Below are positions 17,315 to 26,099 of a stretch of DNA of 64,000 bases, in pieces. Source of the stretch: Sandaracinobacteroides saxicola (lineage in GTDB: Bacteria > Pseudomonadota > Alphaproteobacteria > Sphingomonadales > Sphingomonadaceae); contig NZ_CP059851.1 in assembly GCF_014117445.1 (NCBI RefSeq), forward strand, positions 3,274,501-3,338,500, written 5' to 3'. Below the pieces are notes generated by a model. The model made no database searches and had not been told where the DNA came from. It was given only the letters and a program-made list of their open reading frames with translations. The translations under genes were made by a program, and so were the position numbers. Each line of letters starts with the position of its first letter. Position 1 is the stretch's first letter.

Positions 17315-17974
17315 TTATGGGGCGGGATCGGCGCCCTTCACCAGCGCGAACACCATTTTCCTCAGGATGCGGACAGCTTCCGGGACCGACAGGTTCTGCT
17401 GTTCGCGCAGGCGCTGCCAGGTTTCGATGGAGAGCAGGGCGTTGAGTGCCTCGAACAGGTCGAAGTCGGCGCTGACCCAGGCCGGGAACACGCGCGTCAG
17501 TAAATCCCGCTGGATGGCGGTGAGGCGGCGCGATTCGGCGGCGACAGCGTGGCTGCGGTGTCGGTAGATGTCCATCGACGCCTTGTAGGGCATGACCTGC
17601 TCGAACAGCGCGCTGCGGCGTTCGATCACCGCGTCGAGCACGCCGGGCCAGTCCAGGGTGGCAAAGGGGGCCGCTATGGCGGGCGCGACGCGCTTGTTGA
17701 TCTCGTTGGCGATCTCCAGCTGCAACGACCCCATGTCGTCGAAGTGGCGGAACACCGACCGCAGCGAGACCTCGGCATGGGCGGCGATCTGTTCCGCGGT
17801 GGGGGAGACCTGGCCGCGGTCGATCAGCGCGATCATCGCGGCAAGGATGCGGCGGCGCGATTCCGCGCTGCGTTCCCGCCGGCCATCGACCTTCGGTGCG
17901 GGGGTGGGGGTGCGCAGCGTCGTCGCCACGCCATGTGCTGCCAGGGTCGCCATACGCCTCGTCCTCTGCTGCAT
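17315..17974 (-). CDS. TetR/AcrR family transcriptional regulator
   Basis: A 219-residue one-component regulator. The N-terminal helix-turn-helix is AESRRRILAAMIALIDRGQVSPTAEQIAAHAEVSLRSVFRHFDDMGSL, preceded by a basic, Pro-rich tail. The rest is a helical ligand domain with no named subfamily. The first ATG (17974) or the one at 17953 (MATLAAHG) could be used. It is the first gene of a two-gene unit with the FAD oxidoreductase and presumably represses it. The upstream gap (17975-18228) contains a large imperfect dyad. Confidence 0.85.
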   Translation of the reverse strand: MQQRTRRMATLAAHGVATTLRTPTPAPKVDGRRERSAESRRRILAAMIALIDRGQVSPTAEQIAAHAEVSLRSVFRHFDDMGSLQLEIANEINKRVAPAIAAPFATLDWPGVLDAVIERRSALFEQVMPYKASMDIYRHRSHAVAAESRRLTAIQRDLLTRVFPAWVSADFDLFEALNALLSIETWQRLREQQNLSVPEAVRILRKMVFALVKGADPAP

Positions 17975-18084
17975 GAAGCTTGTGACAGGAGCCTAGGCAT
18001 AATCCGCCGGGCGGGCATAGCGGGGGGAGCGGCCCGACATGGTGAAACGGGCAGTTCGCGCGCCGGATGACGGCACGACGGTCC

Positions 18085-18228
18085 GAGACCGTTCGAGAAA
18101 TTGTTCAGGCCGTTGGCGAGAACGTTGATTTGTGAGCACCGGAGCGCAGCGTGCTTAGGGCACGTGAGCACCGGAGCACAGCAAATCGACGTTCGCAGCC
18201 CGGCATGGACGATTTATCGGACGGTCTC
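18085..18228. repeat. Nested dyad with internal direct repeats between prsR and the tetR-type gene
   Basis: The 254-base gap 17975-18228 has no gene. Within it GAGACCGT (18085-18092) can pair with ACGGTCTC (18221-18228) and AACGTTGATTTG (18121-18132) with CAAATCGACGTT (18182-18193, one mismatch). Inside, GTGAGCACCGGAGC occurs twice (18132-18145, 18164-18177) around a CGTGC/GCACG stem. The outer arm abuts the prsR stop, so it may end prsR transcription and carry the promoter of the regulator gene. Confidence 0.45.
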
Positions 18229-19587
18229 TCAGTGTTGCACCTCGATCCCCAGGTCGCGGATCAGGTCATAGAGGGTGGGACGGCTGATGCCGAGGATCTT
18301 GGCGGCGCCGCTGATGCTGTTGTCGCTGGCCATCAGCGCGGCGGTGACGGTGCGGCGATCGGACAGGGTGCGGGACTGGCGGAGCGTCATCAGGCTGTTT
18401 TCGACACCGTCGGCAAGGTCGAGGTCGGCGGGCGTGATGGCGGCGCCGTCGGCCATGATGATGGCGCGCTTCACCCGGTTTTCCAGTTCGCGGACATTGC
18501 CCGGCCAGCTGTGGGTGGAAATCGCGGCGGCGGCCTGCGGGCTGAAGCGGAAGGGGGCGCTGGGACGGTCGGCGCGGAAGCGTTGCAGGAAATGGTGGGC
18601 GAGCAGCAGGGCATCGCCCTCCCGTTCCTTCAGCGACGGGATGTTGATGCTGATTTCGGCGATGCGATAGAAGAGATCGTCGCGGAAACGGCCGTCGGCG
18701 ATCATCTTCTTCAAATTCTGGTGGGTGGCGCAGACGATGCGCACGTCGACCTCGATCGGCTTTCGGCCGCCGATGCGTTCGACCACCCGTTCCTGGATGA
18801 AGCGCAGCAGCTTGACCTGAAGCGGCAGCGGAATGTCGCCGACCTCGTCCAGGAACAGCGTGCCGCCCTCGGCCAGCTCGATCTTGCCCGGCGTGGTCTT
18901 GATGGCGCCGGTGAAGGCCCCCTTTTCATAGCCGAACAGTTCGGCTTCGAGCAGGTTTTCAGGGATGGCGGCGCAGTTGATGGCGACGAACGGCGCCTTG
19001 GCCCGGCGCGACGTGGCATGCAGGCCCTGCGCCAGCACTTCCTTGCCGGTGCCCGAGGCGCCGAGCAGCAGCACCGAGACATCAGTGGACGCCACCCGTT
19101 CCACCATGGTGGCGACCTTCAGCATCTCCGGCGAGCCGGTGATCAGCCGGGCGAAGGGCGTGGCGGTGGCGCTTTGCAGCAGGCGGCGGTTCTCCGCCTC
19201 GATCTCGGCGACATGGAAGGCGCGGCCGACGATGAAGCCCAGGTCGTCGATGTCGACCGGCTTCTGGTAGAAGTCGTAGGCGCCCATGCCGATGGCGCGG
19301 CGCGCGCTTTCGCGGGCGCCGTGGCCGGACGCGACGATCACCCGGGTATCGGGATAGCCCGACAGGATGGCTTCGAGCGTGGCGAACCCCTCGCTGGTGC
19401 CATCGGGGTCCGGCGGCAGGCCCAGGTCGAGAGTGACCACGGCGGGGGTGTGGGTGGCCATGGCGGCCAGCGCGCTTTCCCGGTCGCCGGCGACCACCAC
19501 CTCATAGGCCTCATAGGCCCAGCGCAGCTGGCGCTGCAGTCCGGGGTCGTCCTCGACCACCAGCAATATGGGCTTGCTCTCACTCAA
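18229..19587 (-). CDS. prsR: PEP-CTERM-box response regulator PrsR (sigma-54 activator)
   Basis: A 452-residue NtrC-type activator: receiver domain with acidic pocket VVEDD and phospho-acceptor Asp in VVTLDLGLP, an AAA+ sigma-54 domain with Walker A GASGTGKE, the [13 protein letters not shown] (GAFTGA) loop and Walker [12 protein letters not shown], and a C-terminal Fis-type helix-turn-helix [19 protein letters not shown]. The receiver sequence [21 protein letters not shown] is typical of PrsR of the exosortase/PEP-CTERM system. In-frame with the preceding stop, the first usable start is TTG 19587, three codons after the prsK stop region (TGA GGA TTG). No exosortase, EPS or PEP-CTERM protein gene is in the window. 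Confidence 0.92.
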   Translation of the reverse strand: MSESKPILLVVEDDPGLQRQLRWAYEAYEVVVAGDRESALAAMATHTPAVVTLDLGLPPDPDGTSEGFATLEAILSGYPDTRVIVASGHGARESARRAIGMGAYDFYQKPVDIDDLGFIVGRAFHVAEIEAENRRLLQSATATPFARLITGSPEMLKVATMVERVASTDVSVLLLGASGTGKEVLAQGLHATSRRAKAPFVAINCAAIPENLLEAELFGYEKGAFTGAIKTTPGKIELAEGGTLFLDEVGDIPLPLQVKLLRFIQERVVERIGGRKPIEVDVRIVCATHQNLKKMIADGRFRDDLFYRIAEISINIPSLKEREGDALLLAHHFLQRFRADRPSAPFRFSPQAAAAISTHSWPGNVRELENRVKRAIIMADGAAITPADLDLADGVENSLMTLRQSRTLSDRRTVTAALMASDNSISGAAKILGISRPTLYDLIRDLGIEVQH

Positions 19588-19590
19588 TCC

Positions 19591-21696
19591 TCATGTCCTC
19601 GACAAGGCCGGCCGACCGGCGCGCTGGCGGTGCAGCGGCAAGGTGATGGTAAAGGTGCTGCCTTCGCCCGGCGTGCTGCTCACCTCCATCCGGCCGCCAT
19701 GCTGGCGGACGATTTCCCGCGCCTCGTGCGCGCCGATGCCGAAGCCGCCGGTCTTGGTGGAGCGGAAGGGTTTGAACAATTCCTCGCGGATGAAGCCGGC
19801 GGTCATGCCATGGCCGCGGTCCGCCACGGTCAGTTCCGCCAGGGCGCCCCGCCGCCCGAGCGTGACCGTGACCGGCGCCTCGGGCGCGCTGGCGTCGATG
19901 GCGTTCTGCACCAGATGGGTGAGCATCGCCTCCAGCCGGCCCTCGTCGCCGGGCAGCGGCAGCGGCAGGTCCGCCCCCTCCAGCCGCATCGCCCCATGGG
20001 CACGGCGCTTGGCGGCGATCACCATGGTGGCGATGCGGGCGAGATCGGCGCTGCCGGCCTGCGGCTCCGGCGCGCTGCCGCTTGCCTTGCCCATCAGCGC
20101 GAGCAGGTCGTTCATCTTGGTGACGCTGTTGTTCAGCGTCGCCACCATGTCGGCGCGGAATTCCGGGTTGTCAGCGTGGCGTTCGGCGTTGCGCGCAACC
20201 AGGCCGACCTGGCTGATCAGGTTCTTGATGTCGTGCATGACGAAGGCGAAGCGGCGGTTGAACTCGTCGAAGCGGCGCGATTCCTCCAGCCGCGCCTGCG
20301 CCGATGCTTCGGCAAGGTAGCTGGCGCCCTGGCTGCCGAGGGTACGCAGCAGGTCGAAATCCTCCCAGTTGAGGTCGCGCAGCACCAGGCTGCGTTGCAG
20401 CAGCAGGATGCCGCACAGCTGCTCGGCGCGGATCAGCGGGATGGCGAGCCAGATGTCGGGAGAGGCGGCCGCCCAGGCCGGCAGGCCGAGGCCGGCATAG
20501 TCGCCGCGGCCGTCGCGGATCTCGTCGAACGCCACGACGCGGCCGCTTTCGGCCAGGAACAGCGGCAGCGCGGCGCCCTCGGCGATCACCGGGGAGGGCA
20601 GCGCATCCCATTGCCAGCGCGCGGTTTCGGCAAAGCCCCGGCCGTCGACCGGCTCCAGCAGCAGCGCGCCGGGGCTTTCCATGATGCGGGCGATCGCCAT
20701 CGCCAGCCGCTCCCGGATCGGTTCGGCGCCGGTTTCCGAGCTGATGGTGTCGATGAAGCGCAGCCATTCGCGGCGGTAATCATAACGGTAGCGGTAGAAG
20801 TTGCGGGCGATGCGCACGCGCATTTCGGCGCGGAAGCGCGGCGACAGCGTGACCAGTGCGCCGAAGATCAGCGTGGTGGCGAGGAAGGTGACCTGAAGCA
20901 GTTCCCCCCAGTCCCCGCCGGTCAGCCGCAGGCCATAGGCGAGCAGCGACATGGCGATGAGATAGGCGCCGATGACCAGGAAGCTGATGGTGTGGAAGGC
21001 GGCCTGGCGGCTGATGCGCAGGCGGGCGACATGGTCGCGGCGCGTGGCGAGCCACAGGATCGGCACCGCGAGCGCGTTCACCGCGCCGCGGATCTCAATG
21101 AGGTCGGCACTGCTCTGGCCGAGCAGGAACTGCAGGGTGTAGAGGTTGAGATCATAGGCGAAAATGGCGCCCAGACCGACGCAGAGCAGGCGCGGCGCCA
21201 GCGTCACCTGCTGCGCGCTGTTGCTGTAGAGGTTGTGCACCAGCACCAGGCCGGAGATGGCGACCACCAGGCGCGAGGCGATGAACAGCAGCGCGGCGGC
21301 GGATTGCTGGTCCAGCGGCAGCGCGCCGCTGAAATCGATGAAGCTGTCGATCACCAGTTGCAGCGCGATGACGAAGCCGAGCATAAGCGCGACGAAGAAG
21401 GAGGAGGAGGGCCGGTCGTCGAGGCCGAAGCTGTCCTTCAGGATGAACACCAGCACGCCCACCCAGGCCGCCGTGCGCAGCGTTTCCGCCTGCGACAGCC
21501 ACAGGCCATAATCGCCGCCATAACGGGCGGCGAGGACATAGATGGCGGCCCAGGCGGCGGTGATGATGGCGGAGAAGGCAATCGCCAGCCGCATCGGCTC
21601 GATCCCGCGACGCAGGCAGAGCAGCAGCGCGAGCGTGAGGAAGCCGGCGCAGGCAATGGCGTGGCTGAACAATCCGATTGTCTGTGAAACGGCCAT
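19591..21696 (-). CDS. prsK: PEP-CTERM system histidine kinase PrsK
   Basis: A 701-residue membrane histidine kinase. The first 300 residues contain about eight hydrophobic helices; then comes a GAF-like domain (GAEPIRERLAMAIARIMESPGALLLEP...LLRAEQLCGILLLQ type), the phospho-acceptor box RFAFVMHDIKNLISQ and a HATPase domain (HLVQNAIDASAPEAPV, GHGMTAGFIREELFKPFRSTKTGGFGIG). This is the PrsK architecture; with PrsR it controls genes of exopolysaccharide and PEP-CTERM protein sorting. ATG 21696 fits homology; a good sigma-70-like promoter lies 56-84 bases upstream. The kinase and regulator genes are in one transcription unit. Confidence 0.93.
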   Translation of the reverse strand: MAVSQTIGLFSHAIACAGFLTLALLLCLRRGIEPMRLAIAFSAIITAAWAAIYVLAARYGGDYGLWLSQAETLRTAAWVGVLVFILKDSFGLDDRPSSSFFVALMLGFVIALQLVIDSFIDFSGALPLDQQSAAALLFIASRLVVAISGLVLVHNLYSNSAQQVTLAPRLLCVGLGAIFAYDLNLYTLQFLLGQSSADLIEIRGAVNALAVPILWLATRRDHVARLRISRQAAFHTISFLVIGAYLIAMSLLAYGLRLTGGDWGELLQVTFLATTLIFGALVTLSPRFRAEMRVRIARNFYRYRYDYRREWLRFIDTISSETGAEPIRERLAMAIARIMESPGALLLEPVDGRGFAETARWQWDALPSPVIAEGAALPLFLAESGRVVAFDEIRDGRGDYAGLGLPAWAAASPDIWLAIPLIRAEQLCGILLLQRSLVLRDLNWEDFDLLRTLGSQGASYLAEASAQARLEESRRFDEFNRRFAFVMHDIKNLISQVGLVARNAERHADNPEFRADMVATLNNSVTKMNDLLALMGKASGSAPEPQAGSADLARIATMVIAAKRRAHGAMRLEGADLPLPLPGDEGRLEAMLTHLVQNAIDASAPEAPVTVTLGRRGALAELTVADRGHGMTAGFIREELFKPFRSTKTGGFGIGAHEAREIVRQHGGRMEVSSTPGEGSTFTITLPLHRQRAGRPALSRT

Positions 21697-21751
21697 GCGG
21701 CTTCGAGCGACCCCCCAGTGGACAAAATGCGCGCGCGACCGACTTTTGCCG

Positions 21752-21780
21752 ATGATAGCGCGAAAGTCCAAGAAGTTCAA
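21752..21780 (-). promoter_or_regulatory. Likely sigma-70 promoter of prsK-prsR
   Basis: On the minus strand TTGAAC (21775-21780) and TATCAT (21752-21757) are separated by 17 bases, a near-ideal housekeeping promoter, 55 bases before the prsK ATG. The surrounding stretch is noticeably A+T-rich. No other candidate is as good in the 127-base gap. Confidence 0.6.
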
Positions 21781-21823
21781 AGAGGTTTGATGCCGTTAAC
21801 CATTCGCTATGGTTTCGCGGTCT

Positions 21824-23386
21824 TCAGGAGACCTTGGATATCGGCAGGCGGGCCGCGATCGCCTGCGCCAGCGCCCGTGCCGCGAGCGCGCGGCCGGTCG
21901 GCCCGGGGGCGCCGGCATAGACCAGTTCGGTGCCGCCCAGGCGATGCCGGCGGACATAGGGCCGGTTCCAGTCGGTTCCCGGCGGCGGCGCGGCATAGGG
22001 AATGGCATCAGGCAGGCCGGCGAACATCAGCGTCGAATGCAGGAACAGCGTGTCGGTGTTCTCCGCCATGAACTCGATGGGCAGCGCCACCGCCAGCCGG
22101 TCGCCGCGCGCCGCCGCCTGGCGGAACACTTCCCCGGTGGAAAGCAGCCGGTCGTGCGGATCCTCCCGGCCGTCGGCGAAGGCCTCCTGCGCGCTGACCA
22201 CCGTGACCCGCGACCAGCCGCGCGCGCGCGCCACCGCCGCCAGGCGCGGTTGCAGCGCCGCGGTCAGGCGCGCGGCATTGCGCGTCCACAGGTCGCGTTT
22301 CAGCGTGGCTTCGGGCAGGCCGTGCAGCGACATGATGACGGTGACCCCGGCGCCGGGCGGGGCGGCGGCGGGCAGGGCGTTGGCCAGCTGTTCCTGCCAC
22401 AGCGTCAGGAAGGCGGGGCTGTCCGCCATCTGCGCGGCGATGAGCAGCCGCGGCCGCTGGCGGCCGGGCTTTGCCGCCACCCAGTCGTCGATCATCGCCA
22501 CCAGCGGCGGATAGCTGCCGCGCAGCTCCTCGAAGCTCGACTTGATCGGCAGCGCACTGGCAAGGACGAGCGTGTCGATGCCCTGGTCCAGCACGGCGTT
22601 GACCGCGCGCCGCTTGGCGGCCTTGTCGAAGGCGTCGACCAGCGCGGCGCCCGCGAGCGCCGGATGGGCGGCGCGCAGCTCGGCGAAGGCCTGCGCCACC
22701 ATCGCCTCGGTCTCCGCCTGCTGCGGCAGGATGCCGCCCGGCAGCCGGCCGTAATAGAGGTAGCGCGCCTTCAGCATCGCCCGCTGCGCGGTGCCCGACG
22801 TGCCGCCGGCGCGGAAGCGATAGACGAAGCTGCCGATGTCGGCCGCGGTGCCGTCGCTGGGGGGGACCCAGTCCACCTTGCCCTCCCGCCACTTGTCCAC
22901 CCAGGGCACACCGTCGATGTCGGCGGTGCGGCCCCAGATGTCGGCGAGCAGGCGCGGCGTGAAGGGTTCGGTGCGCGCCGGCTGCGTCGGGTCGAGCAGC
23001 GCGACGCCGGTATCGCGCAGCGCGATCAGGTTGATGGGCCAGGGGATGGCGACGCGGCTGAGCTTCTCGACGAAATTCTCGTAGAACACCGGCGAATAGC
23101 GGGTCGGCTGGATGAGCGCGACGACCAGCACGCCGGTGCGGCCGGTGGCGCGGGCGTTCGGCGGCTGTGCCCGCCACGCGGCGACGGCATCGAAGCCTTT
23201 CGGCTGATTCTGCCACCAGACCAGCCCCGCCAAGCCGGCAAGGATGAGCGCGACGGCGGCGACGACCAGCGGCCAGCGGCGGCGTGGCGTTTCGTCCAGC
23301 GGATGGACTGGGGGGGATGAGGCGCGACGTCCGTAGCGACCAGCAAGCCGGCTCCGGTCGCCGCGCCTTCCTCCCCCCGGAGGCAC
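21824..23386 (-). CDS. Membrane-anchored ferrochelatase-like protein
   Basis: About 520 residues if it starts at GTG 23386, five bases after the TonB receptor stop. One transmembrane helix (about residues 39-60, WPLVVAAVALILAGLAGLVWW) anchors a large soluble domain, probably periplasmic. Two spots resemble class II chelatases: MSLHGLP (His355), like the S-x-HG-x-P strand of ferrochelatase, and LPIEFMAENTDTLF (about 436-449), like the PxxFVxDxxETLxE helix. The similarity is by eye. It may bind or metalate a tetrapyrrole, or be a divergent member with another task. The start is uncertain since no good ribosome binding site is seen. It is co-transcribed with the receptor. Confidence 0.65.
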   Translation of the reverse strand: MPPGGGRRGDRSRLAGRYGRRASSPPVHPLDETPRRRWPLVVAAVALILAGLAGLVWWQNQPKGFDAVAAWRAQPPNARATGRTGVLVVALIQPTRYSPVFYENFVEKLSRVAIPWPINLIALRDTGVALLDPTQPARTEPFTPRLLADIWGRTADIDGVPWVDKWREGKVDWVPPSDGTAADIGSFVYRFRAGGTSGTAQRAMLKARYLYYGRLPGGILPQQAETEAMVAQAFAELRAAHPALAGAALVDAFDKAAKRRAVNAVLDQGIDTLVLASALPIKSSFEELRGSYPPLVAMIDDWVAAKPGRQRPRLLIAAQMADSPAFLTLWQEQLANALPAAAPPGAGVTVIMSLHGLPEATLKRDLWTRNAARLTAALQPRLAAVARARGWSRVTVVSAQEAFADGREDPHDRLLSTGEVFRQAAARGDRLAVALPIEFMAENTDTLFLHSTLMFAGLPDAIPYAAPPPGTDWNRPYVRRHRLGGTELVYAGAPGPTGRALAARALAQAIAARLPISKVS

Positions 23387-23391
23387 CGAAA

Positions 23392-25983
23392 TCAGAATTT
23401 AAACCCGGCGCGCACCCCGAAGGTGCGCGGTCGGGGCAGATAGGCGATGAAGGCACGGCCCGGCGCGAACCCCTCGGGGCGGCCGAAATCGACGTTGCGC
23501 TGGGCACTTTCGATGCGGCGGTCGTCGAACACATTGTCCAGATAGGCGGTGACGCTGAAGCCCGCCACCTCGATGCCGGCGCGCAGGTTCATGCGCCAAT
23601 AGCCGGGCAGGAAGGCGAGGTTGCTTTCGTCGGTGAAGCGTTTCGACCGGTGGCTGGCGTCTGCTTGCAGGAACCAGTTGTCGCGGCCCGAGCCGAAGCC
23701 CTGCCGCCAGGTGGCGCCCAGGTTGAGCGAATGTTTCGGCGACTTGCCCACCACATTGCCGCTGAAATCGGCGCAGATGTTGCCGGCCTCGGCACGGTTC
23801 TGGTCCGACGAGGTCTGGCCGGCGGGCACGCCGCAGGCGGCAAAGGCGGCAGCATTGGACCCCGGCGGCGGGCCCTGGACATAGGATTTGAACTTGCTGT
23901 CGGTATAAGCATAGCTGGCGAACAGGCTGAGCTGTTCGGTGGCGCGAAGGTCGGCGTCGAGCTCGAAGCCATAGACCCGCACCCGGCCGGCGTTGACGAT
24001 GCCCGCGGTGGTCACCACCTGTCCCGACGGCGTGATGTTGGTGTTCTGCACGCCGATCTGCTGGTCCTTATAGTCGTTGTAATAGACGTCGGCGTTGAGG
24101 GTCAGGCGGCGGTCGAGCCACTGGGTCTTCGCGCCTGCCTCCCAGGCGTTGACGCGTTCCGGGCGATAGCCCTGGCCGGTGAAGCTGACGATCTCGTTGG
24201 TGTTGAAGCCGCCGGGCTTCGAGCCCTGCGCGAAGGAGGCATAGAGCAGCGCGTCGGGCGTCGCCTTATACTCCAGCGTGACGCGCGGGGTGAACTTCTC
24301 GCTGATGAGCTGGTTGTTGATCGGGCAGGCGGCGACGACGCCTGGGGGCGGCGTGCCGGCGGGGTTGGTCGGGCTGAAGGTGGCGCCATTGGCGAATTGC
24401 GGCAGGCAGAGCGGGCGCAGGCGCGACAGCGAGGTGTCCTGCCGCCGCCAGCCGCTGGCGAGGTAGGTGATCTTGTCGCGGCCGAAGCGACCCTCCAGCG
24501 ACAGCTTCAGCTGGTCGCTGATCTGCCAGGCGAGGCTGCCGAACAGGCCGAGATATTTGGTTTCCCGGCTGTTCACCACCGGGAACAGCCCCAGGTTGTT
24601 GGGCGCGGTCGCCAGGTTGAACGGCGGGCCGGCGAGCGGTGAGGCCGGATTGCGCAGCCAGAATTGCGAGCCGTTGGACAGGCTGCTGTCCTCGACGAAA
24701 TATTGCGCGCCCACCACCAGGTCGATGCGCCCCAGCTTCTGCGAATAGCGCAGCTCGTTGTCGATATGCCGGTTGTCGTAGCGCAGCTGTTGCAGCACCT
24801 GCAGCGCCAGCACCGGGCCGGGCGCGGCCGGAAAATCGCTGAAATCGCCATCGGTTTCGATGTCGCTGCGGTTCTTCAGATAGCCGAAGCGATAGTCGAG
24901 CGAGCCGTCGCCGAAATCCCAGCCGATCTTGACATCGCCGATATGCTGCTTGAGGCGCATGCCATAGGGGGCCTGGCCGGTCAGCGGGTTGAGGCTCATC
25001 TGGACATTGGAGACGCCGGCGCCGATCGGGCCCACAAGCGTGCCGCGCGTGCACTGCGTCTGCTGCGCCGGCGTCAGGCCGGAAACGACCGACGGGCAGG
25101 GAATGGTGGCCGGCGGACCGGGGAAGGGCGAGTAGAGCGCCCCGGGCGCGACCAGCCGGGTGTTGGCACCGATGAAGGCGGTCGCCATGTCGGACATCTT
25201 GTCCAGGCTGTACTGATAGCGGGCGCTGATGCGGACGTCGGGCGCCGGGGTCAGCAGCAGCGAAACCGCCGCGCCCTGCGATTCGGCGGCATCCAGCCGG
25301 CTGCCGTTCACCGGATGACGATAAAAGCCGTTGTTCTCGCGATAGGCGCCGTTGACGCGGATGGCGAGCAGTTCGGGGATCAGCGGGCCCGTGACGCTGG
25401 CGGAGACGGCGCGGGTGCCATATTCGGCGACTTCGCCGTTGATCTTGGCGCCCAGCGTGAAGCTGGGCGGCGCGGTGATGTAATTGATCGCGCCGGCAAA
25501 GGCGCTGCGGCCATAGAGCGTCGATTGCGGGCCTTTCACCACCTCGATCCGTTCCAGGTCGAACAGCGCGGCGTTCAGGCTGGCGCTGCCGCCGGCGATC
25601 GAGAGATTCTCGCCCGACAGGTCCTGCCCGTCGATCAGCACGGCGACGCTGGGCCGGCCGCGTTCGGCCTGCATGCCGCGCAGCGCCGGCCTTGTGTCGT
25701 TCGGGAAGCCGCCGATGTCGAAGGTCAGCCCGGCGGTGCGGCGTGCGATGTCGTCGATGCGCACCACGCCCTCGCGCTCGATGGTGTCGGCGGTGATGGC
25801 GCGGATGGCGAGCGGCACGTCCTGGAGATTCTCGCTGCGCTTGCGCGCCGTCACGATGATGTCGCCGATGTCGCCGCCGTCGGCCCCGGCCGCCTGATTC
25901 TGGGCGCCCGCGCTGCCCGCCATGATCATCGCCAGCAGGCTGCATCCCGCCACCCGCATGCCCCGCGCGCCTGTCCGCATCAT
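23392..25983 (-). CDS. TonB-dependent outer-membrane receptor
   Basis: An 863-residue receptor: signal peptide ending GSAGAQ, TonB box GDIIVTARKRSENLQDVP, plug domain (IDDIARRTAGLTFDIGGF, SVAVLIDGQDL, LERIEVVKGPQSTLYGRSAFAGAINYIT) and a 22-stranded barrel ending in the usual aromatic residue (FGVRAGFKF). It takes up a bulky, unknown compound with energy from TonB-ExbBD. ATG 25983 follows an AAGGGGA ribosome binding site; upstream in-frame codons are not needed. It is divergent from a TetR regulator, with a shared operator in the gap, and transcribed with the chelatase-like gene. Subfamily sequence alone does not give the substrate. Confidence 0.92.
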   Translation of the reverse strand: MMRTGARGMRVAGCSLLAMIMAGSAGAQNQAAGADGGDIGDIIVTARKRSENLQDVPLAIRAITADTIEREGVVRIDDIARRTAGLTFDIGGFPNDTRPALRGMQAERGRPSVAVLIDGQDLSGENLSIAGGSASLNAALFDLERIEVVKGPQSTLYGRSAFAGAINYITAPPSFTLGAKINGEVAEYGTRAVSASVTGPLIPELLAIRVNGAYRENNGFYRHPVNGSRLDAAESQGAAVSLLLTPAPDVRISARYQYSLDKMSDMATAFIGANTRLVAPGALYSPFPGPPATIPCPSVVSGLTPAQQTQCTRGTLVGPIGAGVSNVQMSLNPLTGQAPYGMRLKQHIGDVKIGWDFGDGSLDYRFGYLKNRSDIETDGDFSDFPAAPGPVLALQVLQQLRYDNRHIDNELRYSQKLGRIDLVVGAQYFVEDSSLSNGSQFWLRNPASPLAGPPFNLATAPNNLGLFPVVNSRETKYLGLFGSLAWQISDQLKLSLEGRFGRDKITYLASGWRRQDTSLSRLRPLCLPQFANGATFSPTNPAGTPPPGVVAACPINNQLISEKFTPRVTLEYKATPDALLYASFAQGSKPGGFNTNEIVSFTGQGYRPERVNAWEAGAKTQWLDRRLTLNADVYYNDYKDQQIGVQNTNITPSGQVVTTAGIVNAGRVRVYGFELDADLRATEQLSLFASYAYTDSKFKSYVQGPPPGSNAAAFAACGVPAGQTSSDQNRAEAGNICADFSGNVVGKSPKHSLNLGATWRQGFGSGRDNWFLQADASHRSKRFTDESNLAFLPGYWRMNLRAGIEVAGFSVTAYLDNVFDDRRIESAQRNVDFGRPEGFAPGRAFIAYLPRPRTFGVRAGFKF

Positions 25984-26038
25984 CGTCCCCTTCTTCCCTG
26001 TGCCGGCCCACCGCTGCCGCATTTTTGTGGCTTGCAAA

Positions 26039-26056
26039 GTGGACTGACTGGTCAAT
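26039..26056. promoter_or_regulatory. Putative TetR operator 1 (receptor/regulator gap)
   Basis: GTGGACTGACTGGTCAAT lies in the 116-base gap between the divergent receptor and TetR genes. It matches 14 of 18 bases of the second site at 26767-26784 and contains the dyad TGAC-TG-GTCA. The position fits repression of both divergent genes by the regulator. Confidence 0.6.
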
Positions 26057-26099
26057 ATGATTGAATAGCGCGTAGGGCACGTCAAGCGGAAAGTTGACC

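Noticed and set aside
18151-21687. A 1178-codon open frame on the plus strand opposite prsK-prsR
   Set aside because: Composition is Gly/Arg/Gln/Asp-rich without any domain; it is the antisense shadow of two well-recognised genes in high-G+C DNA.
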